In this document: in pieces, positions 28,649 through 35,948 of the stretch | How the letters are laid out: the number at the start of each line of letters is the position of its first letter | Numbering within the stretch: position 1 is the first letter of the stretch | Source of the DNA: Marinobacter persicus | Lineage (GTDB): Bacteria; Pseudomonadota; Gammaproteobacteria; Pseudomonadales; Oleiphilaceae | Direction: 5' to 3' | NCBI RefSeq assembly: GCF_900114155.1 | Contig: NZ_FOSC01000008.1 | Span: 1 to 64,000, forward strand | DNA length: 64,000 bases | Translations under genes and position numbers: made by a program | Notes under the pieces: model-generated | What the model saw: the letters and a program-made list of their open reading frames with translations, nothing else | Databases searched by the model: none | What the model was told of the DNA's origin: nothing

Positions 28649-29107
28649 ATGAGCTACTTCCCCGAATCCGCACCCTGCCTCTGCGGCAGTGGTGCCCGCT
28701 ACGCCGAGTGTTGTCTGCCGCTGCACCAAGGCCGGGCCGCTGCCACGCCCGAAGCCCTGATGCGTTCGCGCTACGCCGCCTTTGTGCTGCAGATGGCCGA
28801 TTACCTGAAGGCAACCTGGCACCCGGATACCCGGCCGGCCACCCTGACCCTGGACAACTCGCCGGACTGGGCCTCACTGCAGATTCTGGACAGCCACGAA
28901 GACGGCAACCAGGGCATGGTGCACTTTCGGGCGATTTATCGCGCCGGGAGCGGCTGGGGTTTTCTGGAAGAAAAATCGGATTTCATCAAGGAAGACGGGC
29001 GCTGGTATTACCTGAAAGGTGACACCAGCGAAGGCCAGTTGAAACCGGGCCGGAATGACCGCTGCCCCTGTGGCAGCGGCAAGAAATACAAGGCCTGCTG
29101 CCTTTAG
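28649..29107 (+). CDS. ychJ: UPF0225 family protein YchJ
   Basis: The 152-aa product has SEC-C zinc motifs at both ends (CLCGSGARYAECC and CPCGSGKKYKACC) around an NTF2-like core (EALMRSRYAAFVLQMADYL). SEC-C ends bind zinc and, in SecA, SecB and ribosomes; YchJ's role is unknown. The length equals E. coli YchJ. It lies 35 bp after the XRE gene. Confidence 0.9.
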   Translation: MSYFPESAPCLCGSGARYAECCLPLHQGRAAATPEALMRSRYAAFVLQMADYLKATWHPDTRPATLTLDNSPDWASLQILDSHEDGNQGMVHFRAIYRAGSGWGFLEEKSDFIKEDGRWYYLKGDTSEGQLKPGRNDRCPCGSGKKYKACCL

Positions 29108-29140
29108 CCGGCACGGAGCCCTGGTTCATACGATGTCCGG

Positions 29141-29527
29141 TCAGAATGCGCTGGACATCACTTCCTGCAGGTCCTTCTTGAGCTCTTCCGGGGCCGTGAT
29201 CCAGAGCTCCTCATCCGCCCCCGGAAACACGCCCACTTCGATACCATCACGGGTTAGGCCGGGCACCCATTTTCTGAAGAAATCCGGCATGGATACCGCC
29301 TTCGGCGAAAGACCATCGGTACCAGCGGCGTATTCTTCGGCGAACTCACTGCCCGGCCAAACCGGCAGGTAAGCCACACCGTCTTCCTCGGCAACCATTT
29401 TGAGGAACTGATTGTCCGCATTCACCAGGATCCAGATGTCCCGTTCGTCAACAACAGCATCCAGGAAGTAGTCGTACCGCTCCTCGCCATCCAGTTCGAG
29501 AATCTCTTGTAAGGCGTTATTGCTCAT
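29141..29527 (-). CDS. DUF2750 family protein
   Basis: The 128-aa product matches what I know of DUF2750: ILELDGEERYDYFLDAVVDE, IWILVNADNQFLKM, YLPVWPGSEFAEEYA, and FFRKWVPGLTRDGIEVGVFPG. Function unknown. ATG 29527 is preceded by GGAG; the longer frame extends into trxC and is not used. It follows trxC on the same strand after 38 bp. Confidence 0.75.
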   Translation of the reverse strand: MSNNALQEILELDGEERYDYFLDAVVDERDIWILVNADNQFLKMVAEEDGVAYLPVWPGSEFAEEYAAGTDGLSPKAVSMPDFFRKWVPGLTRDGIEVGVFPGADEELWITAPEELKKDLQEVMSSAF

Positions 29528-29565
29528 GAATGGCTCCATTGCCGAATTGGTGGTTTTGGCGGAGT

Positions 29566-30006
29566 CTACCGCATACCGTTTGATTGCAGCCACTGGCTGA
29601 TCTGCGCCTGGTTCATGGCGCCGCTCTGGCGCGCTATTTCCCGGCCATTCTGGAACAGGATCAGCGTGGGTATGCTGCGGATGCCAAACTGCCCGGCCGG
29701 CCCGGGGGATTGCTCGGTATTGAGCTTGGCAAAGCGCACTTTACCGTGCCAGGCTTTCGCAGCCTGCTCGAACTGAGGCGCCATCGCCTTGCAGGGGCCA
29801 CACCAGCTGGCCCAGAAATCCACCAGCACCGGCACATCACTGCGCGTTGTATGGGCTGCAAAGCTCTGATCTCCCAACTCCAGAACCTGGTCCGGCCAGA
29901 GCGGCTGCTTGCAGGCACCGCAATTGCCGCCGGATGACAGCTTGTCGGCGGGCACGCGATTCACTTTGTGGCAATGGGGACAAACAACGTGTCGAATGTC
30001 GGTCAT
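29566..30006 (-). CDS. trxC: Thioredoxin 2 (TrxC)
   Basis: A 146-aa thioredoxin with the N-terminal zinc-binding module of TrxC (VCPHCHKVNR and CGACKQPL, four cysteines) and the active site WCGPC, with cis-proline RSIPTLILF. It is a cytoplasmic disulfide reductase induced by oxidative stress in E. coli. ATG 30006 is chosen; a TTG two codons upstream is less likely. Confidence 0.92.
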   Translation of the reverse strand: MTDIRHVVCPHCHKVNRVPADKLSSGGNCGACKQPLWPDQVLELGDQSFAAHTTRSDVPVLVDFWASWCGPCKAMAPQFEQAAKAWHGKVRFAKLNTEQSPGPAGQFGIRSIPTLILFQNGREIARQSGAMNQAQISQWLQSNGMR

Positions 30007-30132
30007 TATCAATTTGCCTCTGACTGTTTACTGGTTTAGACCATCGGGGCAGAGTGGAAGAAATCAAGATTATAATCACGAACCAAGCCAGACCCCTCTA
30101 CTATTGAAACCCCAAACCTCGGGCCTATTATT

Positions 30133-31080
30133 GTGAACAGTCTCCATCGAAGCAAAAAACGCCAGGCAAAACCCGTTCGCAAAGGCCTACACCCCAGGAA
30201 CTCACACAACCACGGCTATGACTTCCCGGCTCTGGTAAAAAGCCACCCAGCACTGGCGCCCCATGTGAAACCGAACGCTCATGGCGACCTTTCCATCGAT
30301 TTCGCAGACCCCTTGGCCGTAAAAACGCTCAACGCCGCGCTATTGAAGCAACACTACAACATTGTCGATTGGGATATTCCAGAGGGCGCACTTTGCCCGC
30401 CAATCCCCGGCAGAGCCGACTATATCCATCACATGGCAGACCTGCTTGGCGTTGAACCCGGCCTTGAACAGCCCAGGATCAAACTGCTCGATATAGGCAC
30501 TGGAGCCAACGGCATCTACCCGCTACTGGCCTGCCAGATTTACGGCTGGCAGTGCGTTGGTAGCGACATTAACGCCCAGTCGCTTGAGAACGTCGCCAGG
30601 ATTATCGCCAGCAACCCCACACTCAAAGAGCGCTTCACGCTGCGCATGCAGCACGATAAAAACCACATGTTTGAAGGGATCATCCAACCGGGAGAGTTCT
30701 TTGACGTCAGCGTATGTAATCCGCCTTTCCATGCCTCGCTCGATGAAGCGCTCAAAGGTAACCGGCTGAAACTCAATAACCTGGCTCGTAGCCGCGGTGA
30801 ACAAAACGCCAAACGCGGCTCCCCCTCTCTGAATTTTGGCGGGCTGGGCGCAGAGCTCTGGTGTAAGGGCGGCGAACAGCTGTTTCTGAAAAAACTGATC
30901 AGAGAAAGCCAGGCGTATTCCACTCAATGCCGCTGGTTTACCAGCCTGGTCTCAAAAGCCGACAACGTTAAGCCTGCAAAGAAGCTGATTCGCAAGCTCG
31001 GTGCCGTTGATGTGCGGGAAATAGAGATGAAGCAGGGAAACAAGATTACGAGGGTATTGGCCTGGACATTCATCGAATGA
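30133..31080 (+). CDS. rlmF: 23S rRNA (adenine-1618-N6)-methyltransferase RlmF
   Basis: A 315-aa enzyme: basic N-terminus (HRSKKRQAKPVRKGLHPRN), SAM motif KLLDIGTGANGIYPLL, catalytic NPPF (VCNPPFHASLDEAL), and a C-terminal RWFTSLVSKADNVKPAKKLI. It methylates A1618 of 23S rRNA. The start is GTG 30133, with a poor ribosome site. A diverged fragment of another rlmF lies at 35668-35733. Confidence 0.93.
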   Translation: MNSLHRSKKRQAKPVRKGLHPRNSHNHGYDFPALVKSHPALAPHVKPNAHGDLSIDFADPLAVKTLNAALLKQHYNIVDWDIPEGALCPPIPGRADYIHHMADLLGVEPGLEQPRIKLLDIGTGANGIYPLLACQIYGWQCVGSDINAQSLENVARIIASNPTLKERFTLRMQHDKNHMFEGIIQPGEFFDVSVCNPPFHASLDEALKGNRLKLNNLARSRGEQNAKRGSPSLNFGGLGAELWCKGGEQLFLKKLIRESQAYSTQCRWFTSLVSKADNVKPAKKLIRKLGAVDVREIEMKQGNKITRVLAWTFIE

Positions 31081-31187
31081 CAAAAGCAGACACCGAGAGC
31101 CGAGAGCAGCCTTCAACTCATTGCCTGTCAGACAACCGCCTGTATGATACACCCAACGCTTATCCAAACCGGGAGCAGCAAGCAATC

Positions 31188-31856
31188 ATGACGTATCAAT
31201 TTGACGACCTGAAAAACGCCTACCCAGAGGAATGGCAGGCGTACATCGAGCACCGCTTTGTGCGCCAGCTGGGTGATGGCTCCCTGGCGCCAGATGCCTT
31301 CCGGCATTACCTGAAACAGGATTACCTGTTCCTGATCCAGTTTGCCCGGGCCTTTGCGCTGGCTGCCTATAAAAGCGCCACCATGTCCGATCTTCGCCAG
31401 GCCAAAGAGGGGCTACAAGCCATTCTGGACACCGAGCTGGATCTGCACATTCGTTACTGCAGTGAATGGGGCATTTCAGAGGCGGAACTGGCCGAATTGC
31501 CAGAGGCCCGCGCCACCCTCGCCTACACCCGCTACGTACTGGACACCGGAAACCGGGGCGACTTGCTGGACCTGCACGTGGCCCTGTCCCCCTGCATGGT
31601 GGGCTACGGCGAAATCGCCAACTGGCTGAATACCCGCCAGGAAACCCGGCGTGGCGAAGCCAATCCCTATGATGCCTGGATCGAGATGTACGAAAGCGAC
31701 GAATTCCAGGAAGCCATGCAATCAGAAATTGCCTGGCTGAACGAGCAACTGGCAGACGTGTCTCCAAAGCGGTTTGAACAACTGGGCCGCATCTTCCGGG
31801 ACGCCACCCGCCTGGAAATCGATTTCTGGGAAATGGGCCTCAATCTGAGTGACTGA
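31188..31856 (+). CDS. TenA-family protein (thiaminase II-like)
   Basis: A 222-aa all-helical protein with the TenA pattern (FVRQLGDGSLAPDAFRHYLK, DYLFLIQFARAFALAAYK, ALSPCMVGYGEIANWL, and a C-terminal Glu in ATRLEIDFWEMGL). TenA proteins salvage the pyrimidine part of degraded thiamin or act as related hydrolases. The Cys nucleophile of TenA may be the one in ALSPCMVGY or in HIRYCSEWG. ATG 31188 fits the family; a longer frame would overlap rlmF. Confidence 0.82.
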   Translation: MTYQFDDLKNAYPEEWQAYIEHRFVRQLGDGSLAPDAFRHYLKQDYLFLIQFARAFALAAYKSATMSDLRQAKEGLQAILDTELDLHIRYCSEWGISEAELAELPEARATLAYTRYVLDTGNRGDLLDLHVALSPCMVGYGEIANWLNTRQETRRGEANPYDAWIEMYESDEFQEAMQSEIAWLNEQLADVSPKRFEQLGRIFRDATRLEIDFWEMGLNLSD

Positions 31857-31955
31857 CGCTCACCCGGTAACCGGCGATAAAGACCACTTCCGTCGAAGCC
31901 CGTAGCTCGAAATATAGAATAATCGCCCACAACCCAACTTGCAGGAGTTCATCCC

Positions 31956-32168
31956 ATGACAGACGACGATACCCTCAAAGCCCTTAAAACCGCCTTCACC
32001 TTCATGCCTCAGCCGGTGGAAGTGAACCGCTTTGAGTATGGTGACGACGCAGACAGAATTCTTCAGCAGGTGAACTTTGTCCGAGAGGTTCTGGACAGGC
32101 ACGGCATCGATCCGGAGGAAGTGGCGGACGAGATCAACCCGAGCGCCGCGCCCAACTCGTGCTATTAG
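31956..32168 (+). CDS. Small acidic protein of unknown function
   Basis: The 70-aa product MTDDDTLKALKTAFTFMPQP... is acidic, helical and has no signal peptide. GCAGGAG precedes the ATG at good spacing, and codon use is like the neighbours, so I regard it as real. The pattern EVNRFEYGDDADRIL and VLDRHGIDPEEVADEI is not one I can name. Confidence 0.55.
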   Translation: MTDDDTLKALKTAFTFMPQPVEVNRFEYGDDADRILQQVNFVREVLDRHGIDPEEVADEINPSAAPNSCY

Positions 32169-32232
32169 GTTGCGCTGACCTGGGCTCAAGCAGTTCCGAC
32201 AACGCCACTTCCGAGCAGATGCTTTGCATGCC

Positions 32233-32712
32233 TCAGTGATGCCCGCCTGGCCCATGGGCGTGACCATGGGCTAACTCTTCCGCATCAGCATCGCGCACTT
32301 CAAGGATGTTGATATCGAAGGTCAGGGTTCTGCCGGCCATCGGGTGATTGGTGTCCACATCGGCAAATTTGTGGCCGACCTTGGCAACCAGCACATGGCG
32401 CGGGCCCTTTTCGGTTTGTACCTGGGCGATCATGCCCGGCTTCCAGCGCTTGGCACCCACCAAATGCTTGATCGGCACACGCTGAATGGCATCAGGCTTG
32501 CGCGGCCCGTAGGCTTTTTCCGGGGTGACGGTAACGCTGAAGACATCGCCCGCCTCGCGGCCTTCCAGAGCTTCTTCCAGGCCCTTGATAATACCGCCGT
32601 GGCCATGGAGATAGGCGTTCGGCTCACCGCTGCGGGAGTCTTCAACAACGTTGCCTTGTTCATCACGAACGCTGTAGTGGAACAGGACGACTTGGTTCTT
32701 TTCGATGGGCAT
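32233..32712 (-). CDS. SlyD-like FKBP-type peptidyl-prolyl isomerase
   Basis: The 159-aa product has an FKBP domain interrupted by an insert-in-flap domain (KAYGPRKPDAIQRVPIKHLV), as in SlyD, and a His-rich C-terminal tail (HGHAHGPGGHH) that would bind nickel. SlyD folds proteins and supplies Ni for hydrogenase and urease maturation. That is worth noting here, because the urease genes in this window are lost. The gene is convergent with the small acidic protein. Confidence 0.87.
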   Translation of the reverse strand: MPIEKNQVVLFHYSVRDEQGNVVEDSRSGEPNAYLHGHGGIIKGLEEALEGREAGDVFSVTVTPEKAYGPRKPDAIQRVPIKHLVGAKRWKPGMIAQVQTEKGPRHVLVAKVGHKFADVDTNHPMAGRTLTFDINILEVRDADAEELAHGHAHGPGGHH

Positions 32713-32780
32713 AGGGTTCTCTGTGGTGATTCACGGCACGCCATTATAAACAGCCGTAGCTTTCAATGCAGTGGCTAAAT

Positions 32781-32798
32781 GTTATCATATGTGATAAC
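32781..32798. promoter_or_regulatory. Operator of the toxin-antitoxin pair
   Basis: GTTATCA-TATG-TGATAAC is a perfect 7-bp inverted repeat with a 4-bp centre, 22 bp before the toxin start. This is the expected place for autoregulation by the downstream XRE antitoxin. Confidence 0.7.
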
Positions 32799-32819
32799 TT
32801 AAAAGGAAAAGGAGGGCCC

Positions 32820-33143
32820 ATGGATTGGGAAATAGAATTCTACGGGAAGGTAGGCGAAGAATTGGCCGGAATGCCACCAAAGATCCAAGCCAGAATGATT
32901 CGGCTGATGGAGCTTATGGAGAAACATGGGGCGAATCTGGGGGAGCCACACACAAAGCCGCTGGGTGAAGAGCTTTTCGAAATCCGCGCAAAAGCCAAGG
33001 AAGGAATAGGCAGAGGCACCTTCTGCTACATGCAGGGCAAACGAATTATCGTTCTGCATATCTTTGTAAAGAAGGGTCAGAAGATACCAAAGAAGGACCT
33101 AGCGCTCGCCAAGGAGCGATTAAAGGAGGTCAAGAAATCATGA
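32820..33143 (+). CDS. HigB/RelE-like toxin (phage Gp49-like)
   Basis: The 107-aa protein has the RelE/Gp49 toxin pattern: EFYGKVGEELAGMPPKIQAR, KPLGEELFEIRAKAKEGIGR, FCYMQGKRIIVLHIFVKKGQKIPKKDLALA. Such toxins cut mRNA on the ribosome. AAAGGAGG precedes ATG 32820. The toxin gene comes first and its stop overlaps the antitoxin start by 4 bp (ATGA), as in higBA. Confidence 0.85.
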   Translation: MDWEIEFYGKVGEELAGMPPKIQARMIRLMELMEKHGANLGEPHTKPLGEELFEIRAKAKEGIGRGTFCYMQGKRIIVLHIFVKKGQKIPKKDLALAKERLKEVKKS

Positions 33144-33430
33144 ATTTCAAACAGTTTAAGCAGCAGGCACTGGAAAACTCAGAGGTTCGTCAGGAATATG
33201 ATGCTCTTCAAGAAGAGTTCAGCCTGATTGATCAGCTGATCACCATGAGAACAAAAGCGGGTCTCACCCAAGAGGACGTTGCAAAGAAACTCGGAACCAA
33301 TAAAAGCAACATCTCCAGGCTTGAACGTGGCCGAAGTAATCCAAGTTGGGAGACGCTAAACAAGTATGCCGCAGCCTGTGGTTTTCGGGTGAAGCTTGAA
33401 ACGATTGAGGAAGACCGGGCGTCAGCATGA
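33140..33430 (+). CDS. XRE-family antitoxin (HigA-like)
   Basis: The 96-aa product has a helix-turn-helix (LITMRTKAGLTQEDVAKKLG, then TNKSNISRLERGRSNPSWET) after a short N-terminal toxin-binding helix. It overlaps the toxin gene by 4 bp and should repress the operator at 32781-32798 and neutralise the toxin. Confidence 0.85.
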   Translation: MNFKQFKQQALENSEVRQEYDALQEEFSLIDQLITMRTKAGLTQEDVAKKLGTNKSNISRLERGRSNPSWETLNKYAAACGFRVKLETIEEDRASA

Positions 33431-33519
33431 ACTGGCGAAGAGCAGCAAGATCAATTCGCCACTTACCTCTCCGAGCGCACAGACAAGATCATCGACGACA
33501 AGCGAAACACCTGAAGCCA

Positions 33520-33649
33520 ATGAAACCATGGAAGGTTATTTTCACTGATGCTGCCCTGGCGGATATTGACGCTATTCTTGAGACAACTTTGGAATCGTTC
33601 GGGACTGGCCGCCGATCACCAGCGAAACTACGGGCGACCCCATTTCTGA
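33520..33649 (+). pseudogene. Decayed ParE-like toxin fragment
   Basis: From ATG 33520 the DNA encodes MKPWKVIFTDAALADIDAIL ETTLESFG, the start of a ParE/RelE-type toxin. A frameshift follows: the natural continuation LAADHQRNYGRPHF lies in the next frame and soon ends at a TGA. The remaining two thirds of the toxin are absent. The DNA between the HigA-like gene and this ATG may be the end of its antitoxin (EEQQDQFATYLSERTDKIID in one frame) but is too short to name. Confidence 0.55.
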
Positions 33650-33667
33650 AACCCCAGCGAGCCGCTT

Positions 33668-34162
33668 TTAATCGTAGATGGCCCGCTCTCTCGCATCTCG
33701 TTTTCGATCAGGGTCTTCCTGGCTTCGCGTGGCTGAAATGGCATCGAGGTAGTCAGCGGGAACGCCTGTTTCTTTCGCACCAACGATGACGTGATTCAAA
33801 TACCAGGAGTGAGGCAGCAAAGATGGATCCGTTGACGTTGCACAGTAGGTAAAAGCGTCAAGGGAATTGCCGAGAGTATCCGTAACCGTGACCCACTTTT
33901 CATCGTAACCGAAGCCCAAGCCCTCAGCCTTGTCTAGCGGGCCTTTCTCGTCGCGCGGAATCTCAAACAGTGCGCCAATGACGAAGTCCTCCGGATTTCC
34001 GGTAAACAGCGCGTCGCATTTTGCGGATTTATCTTTCCTGCTCCACTTATGAAACCGAAGGGCATGCTCAGCGAGCGTGAACATACCGATTCGCTCCGCG
34101 CTTGGAACCCTCGCTCTTAACCTGAGGAGTGACATATTCGAGCCGTAAGCGAAATACTTCAT
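33668..34162 (-). CDS. Gamma-glutamylcyclotransferase-like protein
   Basis: The 164-aa product begins MKYFAYGSNMSLLRLRARVP, the YGSN glycine-rich loop of the GGCT/AIG2 fold, and has the acid residue region (ALFEIPRDEKGPLDKAEG) with the catalytic Glu in AEGLGFGYDEKWV. These enzymes release 5-oxoproline from gamma-glutamyl amino acids; the exact substrate is unknown. Convergent with the TA relic and 22 bp after the S41 peptidase gene on the same strand. Confidence 0.8.
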   Translation of the reverse strand: MKYFAYGSNMSLLRLRARVPSAERIGMFTLAEHALRFHKWSRKDKSAKCDALFTGNPEDFVIGALFEIPRDEKGPLDKAEGLGFGYDEKWVTVTDTLGNSLDAFTYCATSTDPSLLPHSWYLNHVIVGAKETGVPADYLDAISATRSQEDPDRKRDARERAIYD

Positions 34163-34184
34163 GCTGCCTCTGTGTCTGCACTAT

Positions 34185-35561
34185 TCACTCAGAACCCACA
34201 GTCATCATCCTAGCAAAACCGCCGACCAACTTAATTACCCGCTCCAGCATCGGGTCTTTGCCTTCCTCGCGCCCTTTTCGGCCAAGGTACTTGAGACGGA
34301 TGTGTGGCGGGATGCCGACATCTTCGTATATCTCACCGTCGTGGGCCCGGTAGATTTCACTGGACAAGGTCACGTGCCAGCCATTTGGCAGATGGCGCTC
34401 GAGCGTGTCGGAAAGGATGCCCAGGGTAGGCTCGCCAATAAGAGTAAGGCGGGGATGCTGCAGCAATGAGAGCACGAAGATTTCTGCGGCACTGGCCGTT
34501 AGCTCGCTGGTCAGCACAAACAGGTTGCCCTGGTAAGTCTCATTAACAGGCGCGACATAGACAGATTGCTTTCCGGTGAAGCCATTGCCATGACGGGCTG
34601 ACTTGGTGAAAGCCAGCCGTTTGCGATCCATCAGGTACGCTGCAAAGCGCAGTGCGACACCATCGTACCCCCCACCATTATTGCGAAGATCGATCACCAG
34701 ATTGGGGAGCTCGCCAACGTCTGCCAGCACCCTCTTCATCACACTATCGACCGCACTGATATCCGCAGCCGGCTTGCCTGACTTGCCGCTTTGCCCGGCC
34801 ATGGCCCGGATATTCAGGTAACCGATGAGGTCATTAAGGCGTCCCCACTCCACCAGCCGGTTGCCGCCATGGCTAACGGCACTTGCGAGATAATCCTCAT
34901 GGATCACGTCACGCGCCGACTCTTTGAGATCGCCCAGGTAGCTGGTTAGCTCCCGGTCATCATTGGCGTCTTCAAGTTCCCGTGTCAGCCGCCTGAAGAG
35001 CGCCGGCTGGGCACCTGCCCTGTAATGCCCCCAGGGTGAATGCAGACGAATATGGCCATCCTTCAGGGGCCGTAGCATCGCAACCATGATGGCAAAGAGC
35101 GTTTCCTGTGATGTGTTCGCGTTAATCTGGGGAAGATGGTCATGATGCGCCCGGTCCCAGGCCACACCCTTGAGTTCAAACAGGGCGTATTGCTCGTGAA
35201 AGGTTCGCCAGAAAACGTCAAAGTTGTATTGCGGATCCTTTGCCCCGTGCCTGTGACTTTCAGTGACACTGGCGGGCAACCCTTTCAGGCGACGGAAGCT
35301 GATACGTGCTACTCCAGTTACCCGATGGGCACTGAACGCCTGGCCACCAGGGGATACCGCCAAATCATCGTAATAGTGGCCAAGTTCTTCAATACTGCCC
35401 GCATGAATCTTCAGGCAGCTGATGCTGGTTTCTTCAAAAAGGGTGTACCAATCTTCCTCGATCAGCAACACAGTGCCATAACCCTGGGAACGCCAGACAC
35501 CCTGCAGGCTTGTAAAATCAGGGCTGGAAAGAGAACTGCCGCGGTGTTGGGCGGGTTTCAT
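34185..35561 (-). CDS. S41-family peptidase (tricorn/CtpA-like)
   Basis: The 458-aa protein has a C-terminal S41 protease core: LVIDLRNNGGGYDGVALRFA, then LFVLTSELTASAAEIFVLSL (nucleophile Ser in the SELTASAAE segment) and LIGEPTLGILSDTLE. No PDZ domain is obvious, and no signal peptide is seen, so it is nearer the tricorn-core type than CtpA. ATG 35561 follows GGAG with a six-base gap; the longer frame runs into an rlmF relic. Confidence 0.8.
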   Translation of the reverse strand: MKPAQHRGSSLSSPDFTSLQGVWRSQGYGTVLLIEEDWYTLFEETSISCLKIHAGSIEELGHYYDDLAVSPGGQAFSAHRVTGVARISFRRLKGLPASVTESHRHGAKDPQYNFDVFWRTFHEQYALFELKGVAWDRAHHDHLPQINANTSQETLFAIMVAMLRPLKDGHIRLHSPWGHYRAGAQPALFRRLTRELEDANDDRELTSYLGDLKESARDVIHEDYLASAVSHGGNRLVEWGRLNDLIGYLNIRAMAGQSGKSGKPAADISAVDSVMKRVLADVGELPNLVIDLRNNGGGYDGVALRFAAYLMDRKRLAFTKSARHGNGFTGKQSVYVAPVNETYQGNLFVLTSELTASAAEIFVLSLLQHPRLTLIGEPTLGILSDTLERHLPNGWHVTLSSEIYRAHDGEIYEDVGIPPHIRLKYLGRKGREEGKDPMLERVIKLVGGFARMMTVGSE

Positions 35562-35667
35562 AGAAGACTCCAGGTCCGTGCGCCCGGCATTGTGACTCCC
35601 CCACTCTGACAGTTGAGAAGATAACTGCTGCCTGGAAGTGTAGCGCACAGGAAAAGGCCCGATCCGA

Positions 35668-35733
35668 ACGCCAAGTCTATTCAAATCAATACCGCTGGTT
35701 TAGCAACCTGGTTTCAAAAGCCGACAATGTGAG
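35668..35733 (+). pseudogene. Relic of a second rlmF gene
   Basis: The frame SERQVYSNQYRWFSNLVSKA DNVR matches RlmF residues ESQAYSTQCRWFTSLVSKAD NVK from the intact gene at 30133-31080. The nucleotides agree at most positions but the copy is clearly diverged, so it is not a recent duplication. Homology stops abruptly where the repeat unit begins near 35738. Confidence 0.75.
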
Positions 35734-35747
35734 GGAAAACCGGGGCT

Positions 35748-35915
35748 GAAAATAGATCTGTCCCGGTTTTCTATAACAGATCTTTTCCCCCGTAAACTAC
35801 GGGTAAAAGAAGCTGAGCGATCTTATCCGAGCCAGTGATCTCTTCGAGATGACAATACGAGATAAGAACGTTCTCTATATCAAAAGCCCGGAAAAATAGA
35901 TCTGTCCCGGTTTTC
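35748..35915 (+). repeat. Pair of direct repeats flanking a gene relic
   Basis: A 23-base sequence, AAAATAGATCTGTCCC followed by GGTTTTC, occurs at 35749-35771 and again at 35893-35915. The first copy is preceded by AAAACCGGGG (35737-35746), which could pair with its CCCGGTTTT to form a hairpin. Extragenic units of this AGATCTGTCCCGGTTTT type recall ends mobilised by REP-associated (Y1) transposases; no transposase gene is present here. The rest of 35562-35948 has no intact gene. Confidence 0.6.
35792..35899 (+). pseudogene. Relic of an OST-HTH/LOTUS domain C-terminus
   Basis: The frame reads VNYG, a TAA stop, then KKLSDLIRASDLFEMTIRDK NVLYIKSPEK and a TAG. The KKLSDLIRASDLFE pattern is that of the C-terminal OST-HTH (LOTUS) domain of LabA/DUF88 NYN-nuclease proteins. 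Only the last 35 or so codons remain, with a premature stop, between two direct repeats. Confidence 0.5.
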
Positions 35916-35948
35916 CGCAAAGCATTTCTGTCAGTTAAATTTCCTTCT

